From Micromonospora purpureochromogenes (GTDB lineage: Bacteria; Actinomycetota; Actinomycetes; Mycobacteriales; Micromonosporaceae): 64,000 bases of DNA. The stretch lies in assembly GCF_900091515.1 (NCBI RefSeq), contig NZ_LT607410.1:6572001-6636000 (forward strand). Reading direction: 5' to 3'. The translations under genes and the position numbers were made by a program. Below, piece after piece: positions 1-7,168 of the stretch. Below the pieces are notes generated by a model that made no database searches, was not told the DNA's origin, and saw nothing but the letters and a program-made list of their open reading frames with translations. The first letter of the stretch is position 1. Each line of letters starts with the position of its first letter.

Positions 1-110
1 GTGTCGGCGGCCGGGGTGACGGGGCCGGCCAGGTGGCCGACCCCGTACGCCGTGCCGAACACCGCCGCGAGGCCGAGGGCGAAACCGCTCAGCTTCGTCG
101 CCGTGTTCAT
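1..110 (-). CDS. N-terminus of a small membrane/secreted protein (partial)
   Basis: Reading leftward from ATG at 108-110, the first 36 codons begin MNTATKLSGF and then form a hydrophobic helix (about residues 8-30), so the product is a signal-anchored or secreted protein. The gene runs off the window edge. An AGGT-type ribosome site lies just upstream. It is the next gene after the CopZ-like chaperone on the same strand. Short membrane proteins with this kind of start are often found beside actinobacterial copper chaperones and P-type ATPases, so a metal-related role is likely but only inferred. Confidence 0.55.
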   Translation of the reverse strand, partial: MNTATKLSGFALGLAAVFGTAYGVGHLAGPVTPAAD

Positions 111-144
111 CGTGATACCTCGGTTCTCTCGGGTCGTGGTTCCG

Positions 145-354
145 TCACGCCTCGACGAGGTCGTACCCGGCCTCGTCGACGGCGGCGCGTACGGCGTCGG
201 TGTCCAGCGGGCTCTCACTGGTGACGGTGACCCGGCCGGCGGCCAGGTCCACCTGGACGTCGCTGACGCCCTGGATCGCGCTCACCTCGGTGCCGACCGA
301 GTTGACGCAGTGCCCGCAGGTCATGCCCTGCACCTGGTACGTGGTGGTGACCAT
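145..354 (-). CDS. copZ: CopZ-like copper chaperone (HMA domain)
   Basis: A 69-residue single heavy-metal-associated domain. The metal-binding motif GMTCGHC is at residues 10-16; its two cysteines bind Cu(I). The predicted fold is the usual beta-alpha-beta-beta-alpha-beta ferredoxin-like fold. Such proteins carry cytosolic Cu(I) to CopA-type ATPases and to CsoR. The gene is divergent from csoR, and two CsoR-type operators lie in the 94-base gap, so both genes are probably de-repressed by copper. The expected partner ATPase is not intact in this window; only a 3' stub remains at 2475-2606. Confidence 0.92.
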   Translation of the reverse strand: MVTTTYQVQGMTCGHCVNSVGTEVSAIQGVSDVQVDLAAGRVTVTSESPLDTDAVRAAVDEAGYDLVEA

Positions 355-381
355 GGCAACTCTCCCTCCACCTCCATCCTA

Positions 382-396
382 TACCCCCGGGGGGTA
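382..396. promoter_or_regulatory. CsoR-type operator 1
   Basis: The sequence TACCCCCGGGGGGTA is a near-perfect palindrome of the TACCCC-n-GGGGTA class bound by CsoR repressors. It lies 27 bases upstream of the copZ start and would block the leftward promoter. Confidence 0.8.
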
Positions 397-417
397 GTTC
401 TCCCGAGGACAGTAGCA

Positions 418-432
418 TACCCCTAGGGGGTA
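418..432. promoter_or_regulatory. CsoR-type operator 2 overlapping the csoR promoter
   Basis: A second copy, TACCCCTAGGGGGTA, has the same half-sites as operator 1. It ends on a TAGGCT hexamer (431-436) that is well placed as a -10 box 12 bases before the csoR ATG. This implies a leader of only a few bases and direct autorepression. The two operator centres are about 36 bp apart. Confidence 0.8.
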
Positions 433-448
433 GGCTATCCTGGTCGTC

Positions 449-748
449 ATGACCACACCGAGCACCCCGACCCGGGGCTACACCGCCAGCAAGGACCAGC
501 TGTTCGCGCGGCTGCGCCGCGTCGAGGGCCAGGTCCGCGGCGTGGAGAAGATGGTCGACGACGACCGGTACTGCATCGACGTGCTGACCCAGATCTCGGC
601 GATCCAGGCCGCCCTGGACAAGGTCGCCCTCGGCCTGCTCGACGGCCACGCCCGGCACTGCATGCACGAGGGGGCCGCCGAGGGGCGCGCCGACGAGATG
701 GCCGCCGAGATGATGGCCGCCGTCGGCCGCCTGATGAAGCGCGGCTGA
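449..748 (+). CDS. csoR: CsoR copper-sensing repressor
   Basis: A 99-residue all-helical repressor of the CsoR/RcnR family (DUF156). The Cu(I) ligand set is Cys42, His67 and Cys71, with the His-x3-Cys spacing of Mycobacterium CsoR. Basic residues near LRRVEGQVRG (22-31) match the family's DNA-binding surface. Cu(I) binding releases the protein from TACCCC-type operators, and two of these lie directly upstream, so autoregulation plus control of the divergent copZ is expected. No strong ribosome site is present, consistent with a nearly leaderless mRNA. Confidence 0.95.
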   Translation: MTTPSTPTRGYTASKDQLFARLRRVEGQVRGVEKMVDDDRYCIDVLTQISAIQAALDKVALGLLDGHARHCMHEGAAEGRADEMAAEMMAAVGRLMKRG

Positions 749-773
749 GCCCGCCTTCCGCTTCGGGACGTTC

Positions 774-792
774 GGCCCGGTCGACCCGGGCC
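774..792 (+). terminator. Possible terminator after csoR
   Basis: A 7-bp GC stem (GGCCCGG/CCGGGCC) with a 5-base loop lies 25 bases after the csoR stop. There is no T tract, as is usual in this GC-rich DNA, so the call rests on position and stem only. Confidence 0.35.
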
Positions 793-824
793 CGCCGCCC
801 CCGGACGTCCGCCGTCGGCGCGAC

Positions 825-830
825 TAGCGT
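825..830 (+). promoter_or_regulatory. -10 box for the SHOCT-protein gene
   Basis: TAGCGT fits the actinobacterial TAnnnT -10 class and lies about 70 bases upstream of the 901 ATG. No clear -35 is visible. The resulting leader contains a strong AAGGAGGG ribosome site at 888-895. Confidence 0.35.
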
Positions 831-900
831 CGGAGGTGACGACCGGGACCGGCGCCACCGGCACCGGACCGGCCGCCCGAGTCACGGAAGGAGGGCGGCC

Positions 901-1122
901 ATGATGGGGTACGGCCCGATGGCGGGCCTTATGTGGATCTGGCCGGTGCTGACGCTGGCCGGCCTGGCGGCCCTGGGCTACCTGACCTACCGGCTGGCAC
1001 AGCCGCCGTCGACGGCCGCCGCCACCGCGGCGCGGACGATCCTCGACGAGCGCTATGCGCGCGGCGAGATCGACGACGAGGAGTACCAGCGGCGGCGGTC
1101 GGCACTGCGGACCGCAGCCTGA
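901..1122 (+). CDS. Small SHOCT-domain membrane protein
   Basis: A 73-residue protein with one N-terminal transmembrane helix (about 9-31) followed by a cytosolic SHOCT module (about 46-70, ILDERYARGEIDDEEY). SHOCT is a short helical oligomerisation motif found at the ends of many small bacterial membrane proteins. The start is fixed by a near-consensus ribosome site, AAGGAGGG, at 888-895. Its position beside csoR and a DUF305 gene suggests a place in a metal-stress cluster, but its biochemical role is unknown. Confidence 0.8.
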   Translation: MMGYGPMAGLMWIWPVLTLAGLAALGYLTYRLAQPPSTAAATAARTILDERYARGEIDDEEYQRRRSALRTAA

Positions 1123-1146
1123 CCGGCGCGGCCACCCCGCCCGACC

Positions 1147-1179
1147 GGGACGCCGGAGCCACGAGGCTCCGGACGCCCC
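1147..1179. terminator. Hairpin between convergent genes
   Basis: A stem built on GGAGCC-ACGA-GGCTCC, extended with mismatches, sits midway between the convergent SHOCT and DUF305 genes. It could end transcription in both directions. Confidence 0.45.
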
Positions 1180-1191
1180 GGCCGGCGGCGG

Positions 1192-1821
1192 TCAGAGCCG
1201 GGCGAGGATCTTCCGCATGGTGTCGATCTCGCTCTCCTGGGCGGTGACGATCTGCTGCGCCATGGCCTTGGCGTCCGCGTTGGCCCCGCTGGCGATCTCC
1301 TCCTTCGCCATGGTGATCGCGCCCTGGTGATGGGCGATCATCATGGTCAGGAACTGCCGGTCGAACTCCCGGCCGGAGGCGGCCGCCAGCTCCGCCATGT
1401 CGTCGTCGGACATCATGCCGGGCATGCCGTGGTCGTGGTGGCCGCCGCTCGGGCTGCCGGAGGGGACGGGCCGGCCCCACGCGGTGAGCCAGCCGGTCAT
1501 GGTGGCGATCTCCGGCGCCTGGGCGCCCTTGATCTGCGCGGCGAGGCGCTTGACCTCGGGGTCCTCGGCACGGCTGTCGGCCAGCTCCGACATCCGTACC
1601 GCCTGCTGGTGGTGCGGGATCATCATCTGGGCGAACATCACGTCGGCGTCGCCGAACGTGGCGGACGCGCTTGCCGAGGGGCCGGCGGTGACGCCAGTGC
1701 CCGACATGCCGTGGCCGGAGCCGGCCGAGTGGTCGTCGCCGCCGCAGGCGGCCAGGGCGAGAGCGGCGCTGAGAGCGACGCCGGCCAGGGCGGCACGGCG
1801 CGCGATGGTACGAGTGGACAC
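1192..1821 (-). CDS. DUF305 lipoprotein
   Basis: A 209-residue exported lipoprotein with a basic N-terminus, a hydrophobic core and the lipobox LAAC with Cys26 as the lipidation site. The mature part carries two DUF305 (ferritin-like four-helix) repeats, each opening with Met-Met-x-x-His-His-Gln (His70/His71 and His164/His165), plus a Met/His-rich linker (about 128-137). DUF305 proteins recur beside copper-resistance genes and are thought to bind copper on the outer face of the membrane; here that is inferred from the Met/His content and from csoR-copZ nearby. The next gene upstream on the same strand is the small membrane protein at 1890. Confidence 0.9.
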   Translation of the reverse strand: MSTRTIARRAALAGVALSAALALAACGGDDHSAGSGHGMSGTGVTAGPSASASATFGDADVMFAQMMIPHHQQAVRMSELADSRAEDPEVKRLAAQIKGAQAPEIATMTGWLTAWGRPVPSGSPSGGHHDHGMPGMMSDDDMAELAAASGREFDRQFLTMMIAHHQGAITMAKEEIASGANADAKAMAQQIVTAQESEIDTMRKILARL

Positions 1822-1889
1822 GATCAGACCTTTCGGTGTGAGAACGTACGCAGCGGACTCCGGACGCGGCTTGGCCGCGTCGGGGCGTC

Positions 1890-2444
1890 CTATCTGCGCA
1901 GCACCGACACCGTGGCGAGGCGAAGCCCGACGGGGCGGGGTGGCGGGGCGCGCGGCCCACGCGACCGCCCCGACGCGTGGCGGGTCGCGACAGCGGGGCG
2001 GGCACGGCCGAGCAGCAGCGTCGCCACCAGCAGTGCCACCGTGAAGGCGCCGAGCACCGCCAGGCAGACACTCCAGCCAAGCGGGGCATCCCCCGGCTGG
2101 TCGGCGGGAAGCGCCACCGCGCCGCCCGGGCGGGCACTGGCCCGCTGGTCGGCAGGAGCGGCCCGTCCGCAGCCGTCCCCGGAGCAGTCACCCATCGCCA
2201 CCCCGCCGACCTGACCGGCGAACGACACCGGCCCGGCGCCGTGGATGACCGGGACCGCGTCAGGCAGGGCGGCCTGAGCGGCCATCGCCCGCAGCGACAT
2301 GGCGGCGGCGTGGCCGTCCGGATGGGATGCGACGGAGTGCGTGCTGTGGCCGATGGTGTGCATGGCGGCCAGCCCGAGCAGGGTGCAGGCGAGCAGGAGC
2401 AGCCGGGTGCACCACCCGGCCGGCCGCGCCGTCGCCGTTCCCAC
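1890..2444 (-). CDS. Small His/Cys-containing membrane protein (DUF6153-like)
   Basis: A 184-residue protein with an N-terminal hydrophobic segment (about 13-30) running into MHTIGHSTHS. A Gly/Ser-rich extracytoplasmic loop follows with the motif GDCSGDGC (Cys near 87 and 92), then a second transmembrane helix (about 124-145) and an Arg/Pro-rich tail. The overall pattern resembles DUF6153 proteins that accompany DUF305 genes in actinomycetes; I recognise this by pattern, not by alignment. It lies 68 bases upstream of the DUF305 gene on the same strand and is probably co-transcribed with it. Confidence 0.6.
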   Translation of the reverse strand: MGTATARPAGWCTRLLLLACTLLGLAAMHTIGHSTHSVASHPDGHAAAMSLRAMAAQAALPDAVPVIHGAGPVSFAGQVGGVAMGDCSGDGCGRAAPADQRASARPGGAVALPADQPGDAPLGWSVCLAVLGAFTVALLVATLLLGRARPAVATRHASGRSRGPRAPPPRPVGLRLATVSVLRR

Positions 2445-2474
2445 CCGACCAGGCTAGCCCGATCCGGGCGGGGA

Positions 2475-2606
2475 TCAGAGGCGTACCCGACGCAGCATCT
2501 GGGCGTTGAGCGCCACCACCATCGTCGAGGCGGACATCAGCGCCGCGGCGAGCGCCGGACTCAACGCCACCCGCGCGAAGGCCAGCACGCCGGCCGCCAG
2601 CGGCAG
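2475..2606 (-). pseudogene. 3' remnant of a copper/heavy-metal P1B-type ATPase
   Basis: The last 43 codons of an open frame (LPLAAGVLAF...ALMSASTMVVALNAQMLRR) read as the final two transmembrane helices and C-terminal tail of an actinobacterial CopA/CopB-type ATPase, with a normal TGA at 2475-2477. Upstream of about 2606 the frame becomes Arg/Pro-rich and no longer resembles an ATPase. The phosphorylation (DKTGT), actuator and CPx regions are all absent. This is the stump of a deleted gene, and it lies in a copper locus that still has csoR and copZ. Confidence 0.75.
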
Positions 2607-2977
2607 CGCCGGTGCCGGTCCGACCCCGGGTGCCCGGCCCGTCCGGCGTGCTGGTCCATGGCCCCACGATGCCCGGTGGGCGCGCTGCCGATGGCACGAA
2701 CCGGGCGGACCCGCACCGAACCTGGCTACGATTCTCCGGCCATGACTCGCCATCCGCCGCAACTGCCGCCGGCCCGCGTACCGCGCCGGGCCCGGCTGCC
2801 GTGGGGTGACCGCCCGGGCGGGTCGCCACGCGGGCGACCGCACCGTCCGGTCGCCCTGGGTGACCCCGCCGGCACCCAGGGCCCACACCGGGGTACGCGT
2901 CCCGCCACGCGCGTTCCGCCGGTGAACCGACCGGCCGGCTGACACGTACCCCGCTCTGGATCGTTGGGAGACTCGCA
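2607..2977 (+). promoter_or_regulatory. Non-coding leader region before the YibE/F gene
   Basis: This stretch holds a TACGAT -10 box at 2727-2732, which would start RNA near 2739 and give a leader of about 240 bases before the yibE/F ATG. A 66-codon Pro/Arg-rich frame (2742-2942) starts within three bases of that predicted start. It looks like compositional noise, but it could be a leader peptide. Several short GC stems lie at 2810-2940; I recognise no known riboswitch. Confidence 0.4.
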
Positions 2978-4315
2978 ATGGGCGCCGACCACACCCGTCC
3001 CGCTCCGTCCGCCCCACCGGGGGTGCGGCGGATCCTCGTCGCGACGGTGCTCCCGCTGTTCGTCGTCACGGTGATCGCCGCCCTGGTGCTGTGGCCGCGC
3101 GACTCGCGGCCGGCCGACGGAGGTGCCGAGCCGGCGCGCCACCACGGCACGGTGACCCGGGTGGTGACCGAACCCTGCCCACCGACACCGGAGGCGCCCG
3201 GCGCGGCCGAGGGCCCGTGCGGGACCGTGACGGTCAAGGTCGAGCAGGGCCCGGACAGCGGCCAGCAGGTGGAGACCCCGATGCCCGCCGGCCCGGGCGC
3301 GCCCACCGTGGCGGTGGGTGACGAGGTGGTGCTGGTCCAGCTCGCCGACCCGGCCGACCCCACCGCCACCAGCTATCAGATCGCCGAACACCAGCGGGGC
3401 AAGCCCATGGTGTGGCTGGTGGCGCTCTTCGCGGCGGCGATCGTGGCGTTCGGCCGGCTGCGCGGACTGGCCGCGCTGGCCGGGCTGGCCGCCAGCTTCG
3501 CCATCCTGCTGGCCTTCGTCGTACCCGGCATCGCGGCGGGCGGCTCGCCGCTGCTGATCGCGATCACCGGCTCGGCGCTGATCATGTTCGTGGTGCTGTA
3601 CCTGACCCACGGGATCACCGCGCAGACCTCGGTGGCGGTCCTCGGCACGCTCGGCAGCCTGGTGCTGACCGGACTGCTCGGCAGCCTGGCCACCGCCGCC
3701 ACCCACCTGACCGGGTTCGGCAGCGAGGAGGCCACCACGCTGTCGATGTACCAGCACGACGTCGACCTGCACGGGCTGCTGCTGGCCGGCATCATCATCG
3801 GCTCGCTCGGCGTGCTCGACGACGTCACCGTCACTCAGGCCGCCACCGTCACCGAGCTGGCGCACGCCAACCCCGGACTGTCCCGGACGCAGCTCTACCG
3901 GGCCGCCACCCGGGTCGGCCGGGCGCACATCGCCTCCACGGTGAACACCATCGTGCTCGCGTACGCGGGCGCCTCGCTGCCGCTGCTGCTCCTGCTCACC
4001 GCCGACAGCCGGCCGGTGAGCCAGATCCTCACCAGCGAGTTCCTGGCCCAGGAGATCGTCCGCAGCGCGGTGGCGACGCTCGGCCTGGTCGCCGCCGTAC
4101 CGCTGACCACCGCGCTGGCCGCGCTGGTCGCCACCGCCGGTCGCGGCCCGGCCGATGACCCGGCCCGGGATGCCGGACCGGCACCCAGGCCCCGCCCCTC
4201 CGCCGACCGGGACGCGGCGCTCGAGGCGCTGAGCGCGTCGCGTCCCGGCGGACCGTCCACCCCGGCCCCCGCACGGTGGCCCGACCCGGAAAGGAGCACG
4301 GACACCGCATGGTGA
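2978..4315 (+). CDS. YibE/F family multispanning membrane protein
   Basis: A 445-residue protein with one N-terminal transmembrane helix (about 20-40), an exported beta-rich segment (about 45-135), and then seven to eight hydrophobic helices forming the YibE/F core (about 145-395). The core has the conserved SLGVLDDVTVTQ stretch (about 272-283) and a cytosolic Pro/Ala tail. The family is related to polytopic permeases of unknown substrate; some members have been linked to metal or organic solute export. It follows the copper cluster, but a copper role is not proven. A GGGAG ribosome site precedes the ATG. Confidence 0.85.
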   Translation: MGADHTRPAPSAPPGVRRILVATVLPLFVVTVIAALVLWPRDSRPADGGAEPARHHGTVTRVVTEPCPPTPEAPGAAEGPCGTVTVKVEQGPDSGQQVETPMPAGPGAPTVAVGDEVVLVQLADPADPTATSYQIAEHQRGKPMVWLVALFAAAIVAFGRLRGLAALAGLAASFAILLAFVVPGIAAGGSPLLIAITGSALIMFVVLYLTHGITAQTSVAVLGTLGSLVLTGLLGSLATAATHLTGFGSEEATTLSMYQHDVDLHGLLLAGIIIGSLGVLDDVTVTQAATVTELAHANPGLSRTQLYRAATRVGRAHIASTVNTIVLAYAGASLPLLLLLTADSRPVSQILTSEFLAQEIVRSAVATLGLVAAVPLTTALAALVATAGRGPADDPARDAGPAPRPRPSADRDAALEALSASRPGGPSTPAPARWPDPERSTDTAW

Positions 4316-4438
4316 CACTCCGCTGCGTGACCGACGCCGACGCGGAACCTGACGAACGCGTCACTCGTCACGCATCGCTACGACGAAATAACGGTTTTAG
4401 TCGGGTTCTGGACGTAGATCCCCGGTACGACTCTCGGG

Positions 4439-4444
4439 TAACCT
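4439..4444 (+). promoter_or_regulatory. -10 box for the riboswitch transcript
   Basis: TAACCT at 4439-4444 would start RNA near 4451, just ahead of the riboswitch aptamer. The preceding part of this gap (4316-4438) is unusually AT-rich for the window (around 4380-4400) and holds no gene. Confidence 0.4.
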
Positions 4445-4483
4445 CGCTGCCGGTCACCGCCGAAGGCGCGCAGCGGCGCCTGC

Positions 4484-4610
4484 GGTGCCGCCGCCCAATC
4501 GCCGCGAGGCGAACCGGGGAACCAGGTACATGGGGTGAATCCGCGCGAGCGGTAGGGGCCACTTCCGTCCCGAACCCGTCAGCTAACCCGGTCGGCGGTC
4601 GACGGAAGGG
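4484..4610 (+). ncRNA. c-di-AMP (ydaO-yuaA type) riboswitch
   Basis: The conserved aptamer core is present in order: AACCGGGGAACCA (4512-4524), TGGGGTGAATCC (4531-4542), GGTAGGG (4551-4557) and CGAACCCGTCAGCTAACC (4571-4588). The closing helix forms between GCCGCC (4488-4493) and GGCGG (4594-4598). A second perfect helix pairs CTTCCGTC (4562-4569) with GACGGAAG (4601-4608), and this last strand contains the ribosome site GGAAGGG of the next gene, whose GTG is at 4617. In this class, ligand binding stabilises the fold and turns expression off, and actinobacterial members control cell-wall hydrolases. Both points fit the gene downstream. Confidence 0.93.
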
Positions 4611-4616
4611 AACACT

Positions 4617-5636
4617 GTGACGGCACCCCTGCGCCGCTGGTTGACTCCGGTGGTGGCCGTGTTCGCCGCTCTGGCCATCCTCGGCGGCCCGACAGCCGCG
4701 ATCGCCGCACCCTCGACCCCCACCCCCTCGGGGCACGAGGAGGACGACGAGCCCAAGCTGCTCACCGACGTCATCGAGCTGCGCAACCGCGAGTACTCGA
4801 AGGCCAAGACGCAGCTGGAGAAGTCCAAGAAGCGCCAGCAGCAGCTCGCGCTGGAGGTGCGGCGCGCGCAGGACGAGCTGGCGGCGTTGCAGCCGACGGT
4901 CTCGCAGATCGCGGCGCAGTCGTACCGGACCGGCCGGATCGGCGCGGTGGCGATGCTGCTGGAGAGCGACGCCCCGGACTCGTTCGTCCGGCGCGCGGCC
5001 GCCCTGGACGAGCTGAACATGGTCAACGCGCAGAAGCTGGCCAAGGTCACCGCCGCCAAGAACCGCGCGGAGCAGGCCAAGCTGGCGCTGGACGCCGAGG
5101 TGCGCGAGCAGCAGAAGCTCACCAACGACATGGCCCGGGAAAGCCGGGAGGCGGAGAAGGCCCTCCAACTGGTCGGCGGCCGGGGCTTCACCGGCGGCCT
5201 GGTCGACGCGACCTCGCCGGTCGCCCGGATCGGCCCCGGCCGGTTGCCCGACGGCAGCTGGCGGCCCGAGTCGCGTACCGAGGACGACCCGACCACCTCC
5301 GGCACCATCACGCCGCGCACCCTGCACGCGTACAAGGAGGTCCGGCGGGCCGGCTTCAACCGCTTCGCGGGCTGCTACCGGCCGGGTGGGCCGTGGGAGC
5401 ACCCGAAGGGCAAGGCCTGCGACTGGTCGTTGCAGCGGAGCGGCTTCGCACCCTGGCACAACAACGACACCCGGATGTACGGCAACAACGTCGCCGCGTT
5501 CCTGATCCGCAACGCCGACCGGCTCGGCATCTACTACGTGATCTGGAACCGGCAGATCTGGTTCCCGGCCACCGGGTGGAAGTCGTACAGCGGACCGTCG
5601 AACCACACCGACCACGTGCACATGTCGATGCTCTAG
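4617..5636 (+). CDS. Secreted coiled-coil cell-wall peptidase-like protein
   Basis: A 339-residue exported protein with a signal peptide (about 1-30, ending AAIAAPS). A long charged coiled coil (about 45-185) resembles the regulatory arms of NlpC/P60 and PcsB-type hydrolases. The C-terminal domain (about 225-339) is of the ARB_07466-like class related to D-Ala-D-Ala peptidases; it contains a Cys pair and ends in NHTDHVHMSM, whose Asp/His residues look like metal ligands. The ydaO riboswitch upstream ties it to c-di-AMP and thus to wall growth or osmotic control. Start GTG at 4617 follows a GGAAGGG site. The exact bond cleaved is unknown. Confidence 0.85.
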   Translation: MTAPLRRWLTPVVAVFAALAILGGPTAAIAAPSTPTPSGHEEDDEPKLLTDVIELRNREYSKAKTQLEKSKKRQQQLALEVRRAQDELAALQPTVSQIAAQSYRTGRIGAVAMLLESDAPDSFVRRAAALDELNMVNAQKLAKVTAAKNRAEQAKLALDAEVREQQKLTNDMARESREAEKALQLVGGRGFTGGLVDATSPVARIGPGRLPDGSWRPESRTEDDPTTSGTITPRTLHAYKEVRRAGFNRFAGCYRPGGPWEHPKGKACDWSLQRSGFAPWHNNDTRMYGNNVAAFLIRNADRLGIYYVIWNRQIWFPATGWKSYSGPSNHTDHVHMSML

Positions 5637-5654
5637 CGCGCGACGTGTACGGAA

Positions 5655-5686
5655 CGAGGGCCGCCCCCCGGTGGGGGCGGCCCTCG
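5655..5686 (+). terminator. Strong hairpin terminator
   Basis: A long GC stem (CGAGGGCCGCCCCC and its complement) with a tiny loop lies 18 bases after the stop of the wall protein and just ahead of the convergent carbonic anhydrase stop. Confidence 0.8.
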
Positions 5687-5704
5687 TCGCGTACGACAGG
5701 GGTT

Positions 5705-6358
5705 TCAGCCGGCGACGGCGGTCGCCCGATCGCCGGCCTGGGCCGGCACGACGCTCGGCACCGCGGCCACCGTCTGCACCTCACCGGCGGCGAGCCGGTA
5801 CGACATCCCGACCACCGCGCACCGCCCGTCGGCGACCGCGGCGGCCAGCACGGCGGAGTTGGCCAGCAGCGCCTCGACGGTGTGCGCGATGTGGATGTCG
5901 ACGATCCCGTCGACGTCGTCGACGCCCTGCTCGGCGGCCCGTCGGAGGCTGGGCGCCACCGCGTCCACCACCGCCCCCAGGTGCCCGTCCGGCGGTGTGC
6001 CGGTCCGCGCGGCGTCCCGGGCGGCCTGCACCGCCCCGCAGGAGTCGTGGCCGAGCACCACCACCAGCGGGGTGCCCAGGACACTCACCGCGTACTCGAC
6101 GCTGCCGAGCACCTCGGGGCCGGCGGTGTGCCCGGCGGTACGGACCACGAAGAGGTCACCCAGGCCCCGGTCGAAGATGATCTCGGCGGCGAGGCGGGAG
6201 TCGGAGCAGCCGACGATCACCGCGAACGGGTGCTGGCCGTCGGCGACCGCCGTCCGGTGCAGTGAGTCCTGGTTGGGGTGGCGGGGCGCGCCCGTCACGA
6301 AGCGCCGGTTGCCGGCTTGCAGCTCGGCGAGCGCCTGCGTCGGATCGGTCAGGGTCAT
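5705..6358 (-). CDS. Beta-class carbonic anhydrase
   Basis: A 217-residue enzyme that interconverts CO2 and bicarbonate. The zinc site of the beta class is complete: Cys51-x-Asp53-x-Arg55 (GCSDSR) and His104-x-x-Cys107 (GHDSC). The length suits a cytosolic single-domain enzyme. It is monocistronic, converging on the wall-hydrolase gene and divergent from the regulator at 6600. Confidence 0.95.
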   Translation of the reverse strand: MTLTDPTQALAELQAGNRRFVTGAPRHPNQDSLHRTAVADGQHPFAVIVGCSDSRLAAEIIFDRGLGDLFVVRTAGHTAGPEVLGSVEYAVSVLGTPLVVVLGHDSCGAVQAARDAARTGTPPDGHLGAVVDAVAPSLRRAAEQGVDDVDGIVDIHIAHTVEALLANSAVLAAAVADGRCAVVGMSYRLAAGEVQTVAAVPSVVPAQAGDRATAVAG

Positions 6359-6586
6359 TGCCTCACCTCGGTCCCTCGCGAGATCGACCTGGTCACACCC
6401 GGCCGGCGACGGAGGCGGCCTCGCCGCCCACCGTCACACGCAGCAGAAGGTACGTCAAGGTTTACGTGATACGGATTTCATACTTTGGGCCGGCACCGGC
6501 GTGATGTTTCGCCGCGGTGTCCCACGTGCCGGCGGCCGGGAACAGTTGCGGGGGGAGCCAGGGCGGAAAAGCCGATGGACTGGCCA

Positions 6587-6592
6587 TACCAT
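6587..6592 (+). promoter_or_regulatory. -10 box for a leaderless transcript
   Basis: TACCAT lies 7 bases before the ATG at 6600. RNA would therefore begin at or next to the start codon, which favours 6600 over the in-frame ATG at 6591. Confidence 0.45.
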
Positions 6593-6599
6593 GACGGGC

Positions 6600-6920
6600 A
6601 TGGCGACGACTGCGCAGAACGGGAGCACCCGGAACTGGACGTTCCTCACCAACCACGCGCACGTGCTGCTCGCCATCGCCCGCAACCCCACCGCCCGGCT
6701 GCGGGACGTCGCCGACGAGGTCGGGGTGACCGAGCGCGCCGCGCAGGCGATCGTCGCCGACCTGGAGGCCGGCGGCTACCTCCACCGCACCCGGGTGGGC
6801 CGGCGCAACGAGTACACGGTCAACCCGCGCGGCCACTTCCGGCACCCGGCCGAGTCCGACCGTCAGGTGGGTGACCTGCTCGCCCTCTTCACCGGCGAGC
6901 GCGCCGAGTCCAGCTCCTGA
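6600..6920 (+). CDS. Winged-helix (MarR-like) transcriptional regulator
   Basis: A 106-residue DNA-binding protein. A winged helix-turn-helix spans about residues 15-85, with ARLRDVADEVGVTERAAQAI as the helix-turn-helix and RTRVGRRNEYTV as the wing. A short Gly/Glu/Ser tail follows and no ligand domain is visible. The sequence looks like a small ArsR/MarR-type repressor that reads out through protein or redox partners, but the target is unknown. The chosen start gives a leaderless mRNA. Confidence 0.75.
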   Translation: MATTAQNGSTRNWTFLTNHAHVLLAIARNPTARLRDVADEVGVTERAAQAIVADLEAGGYLHRTRVGRRNEYTVNPRGHFRHPAESDRQVGDLLALFTGERAESSS

Positions 6921-6975
6921 CGACCGCTCCCAGCGCTCCGCGCCGACCGCGCGGCACTCGCCGTCCCGCCCCGGC

Positions 6976-7070
6976 GTCGGTCCGGTCGACCACGGCCCGA
7001 CCACGGGCCCGACCGACCGCCGGCCTGCCCGGACGTCGGTCCTGTCGACCACAGCGCGACCGCGGCCCCG
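6976..7070. repeat. Imperfect 36-bp direct repeat
   Basis: Two copies, at 6976-7011 and 7035-7070, agree at 31 of 36 positions. Each begins GTCGGTCC and carries GTCGACCAC in the middle. They fill the non-coding gap ahead of the mycosin promoter. No coding function is apparent. Confidence 0.6.
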
Positions 7071-7156
7071 TCCGGTTGCCTCGTCGGTGGGCAAGGTCGG
7101 GCGCGGGGCGCCTGGAGGTCGGACCGCCCGTCGCCCCGTCCCGGGCGCGGCGGCGG

Positions 7157-7162
7157 TAATCT
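7157..7162 (+). promoter_or_regulatory. -10 box for leaderless mycosin mRNA
   Basis: TAATCT ends 6 bases before the GTG at 7169, the geometry of a leaderless transcript. No ribosome site precedes the GTG, which agrees. Confidence 0.55.
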
Positions 7163-7168
7163 CAGCGC

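Noticed and set aside
2742..2942. 66-codon frame before yibE/F as a confident gene
   Set aside because: Pro/Arg-rich, no hydrophobic or domain pattern, and codon use like non-coding shadow frames. Kept only as a possible leader peptide in the findings.
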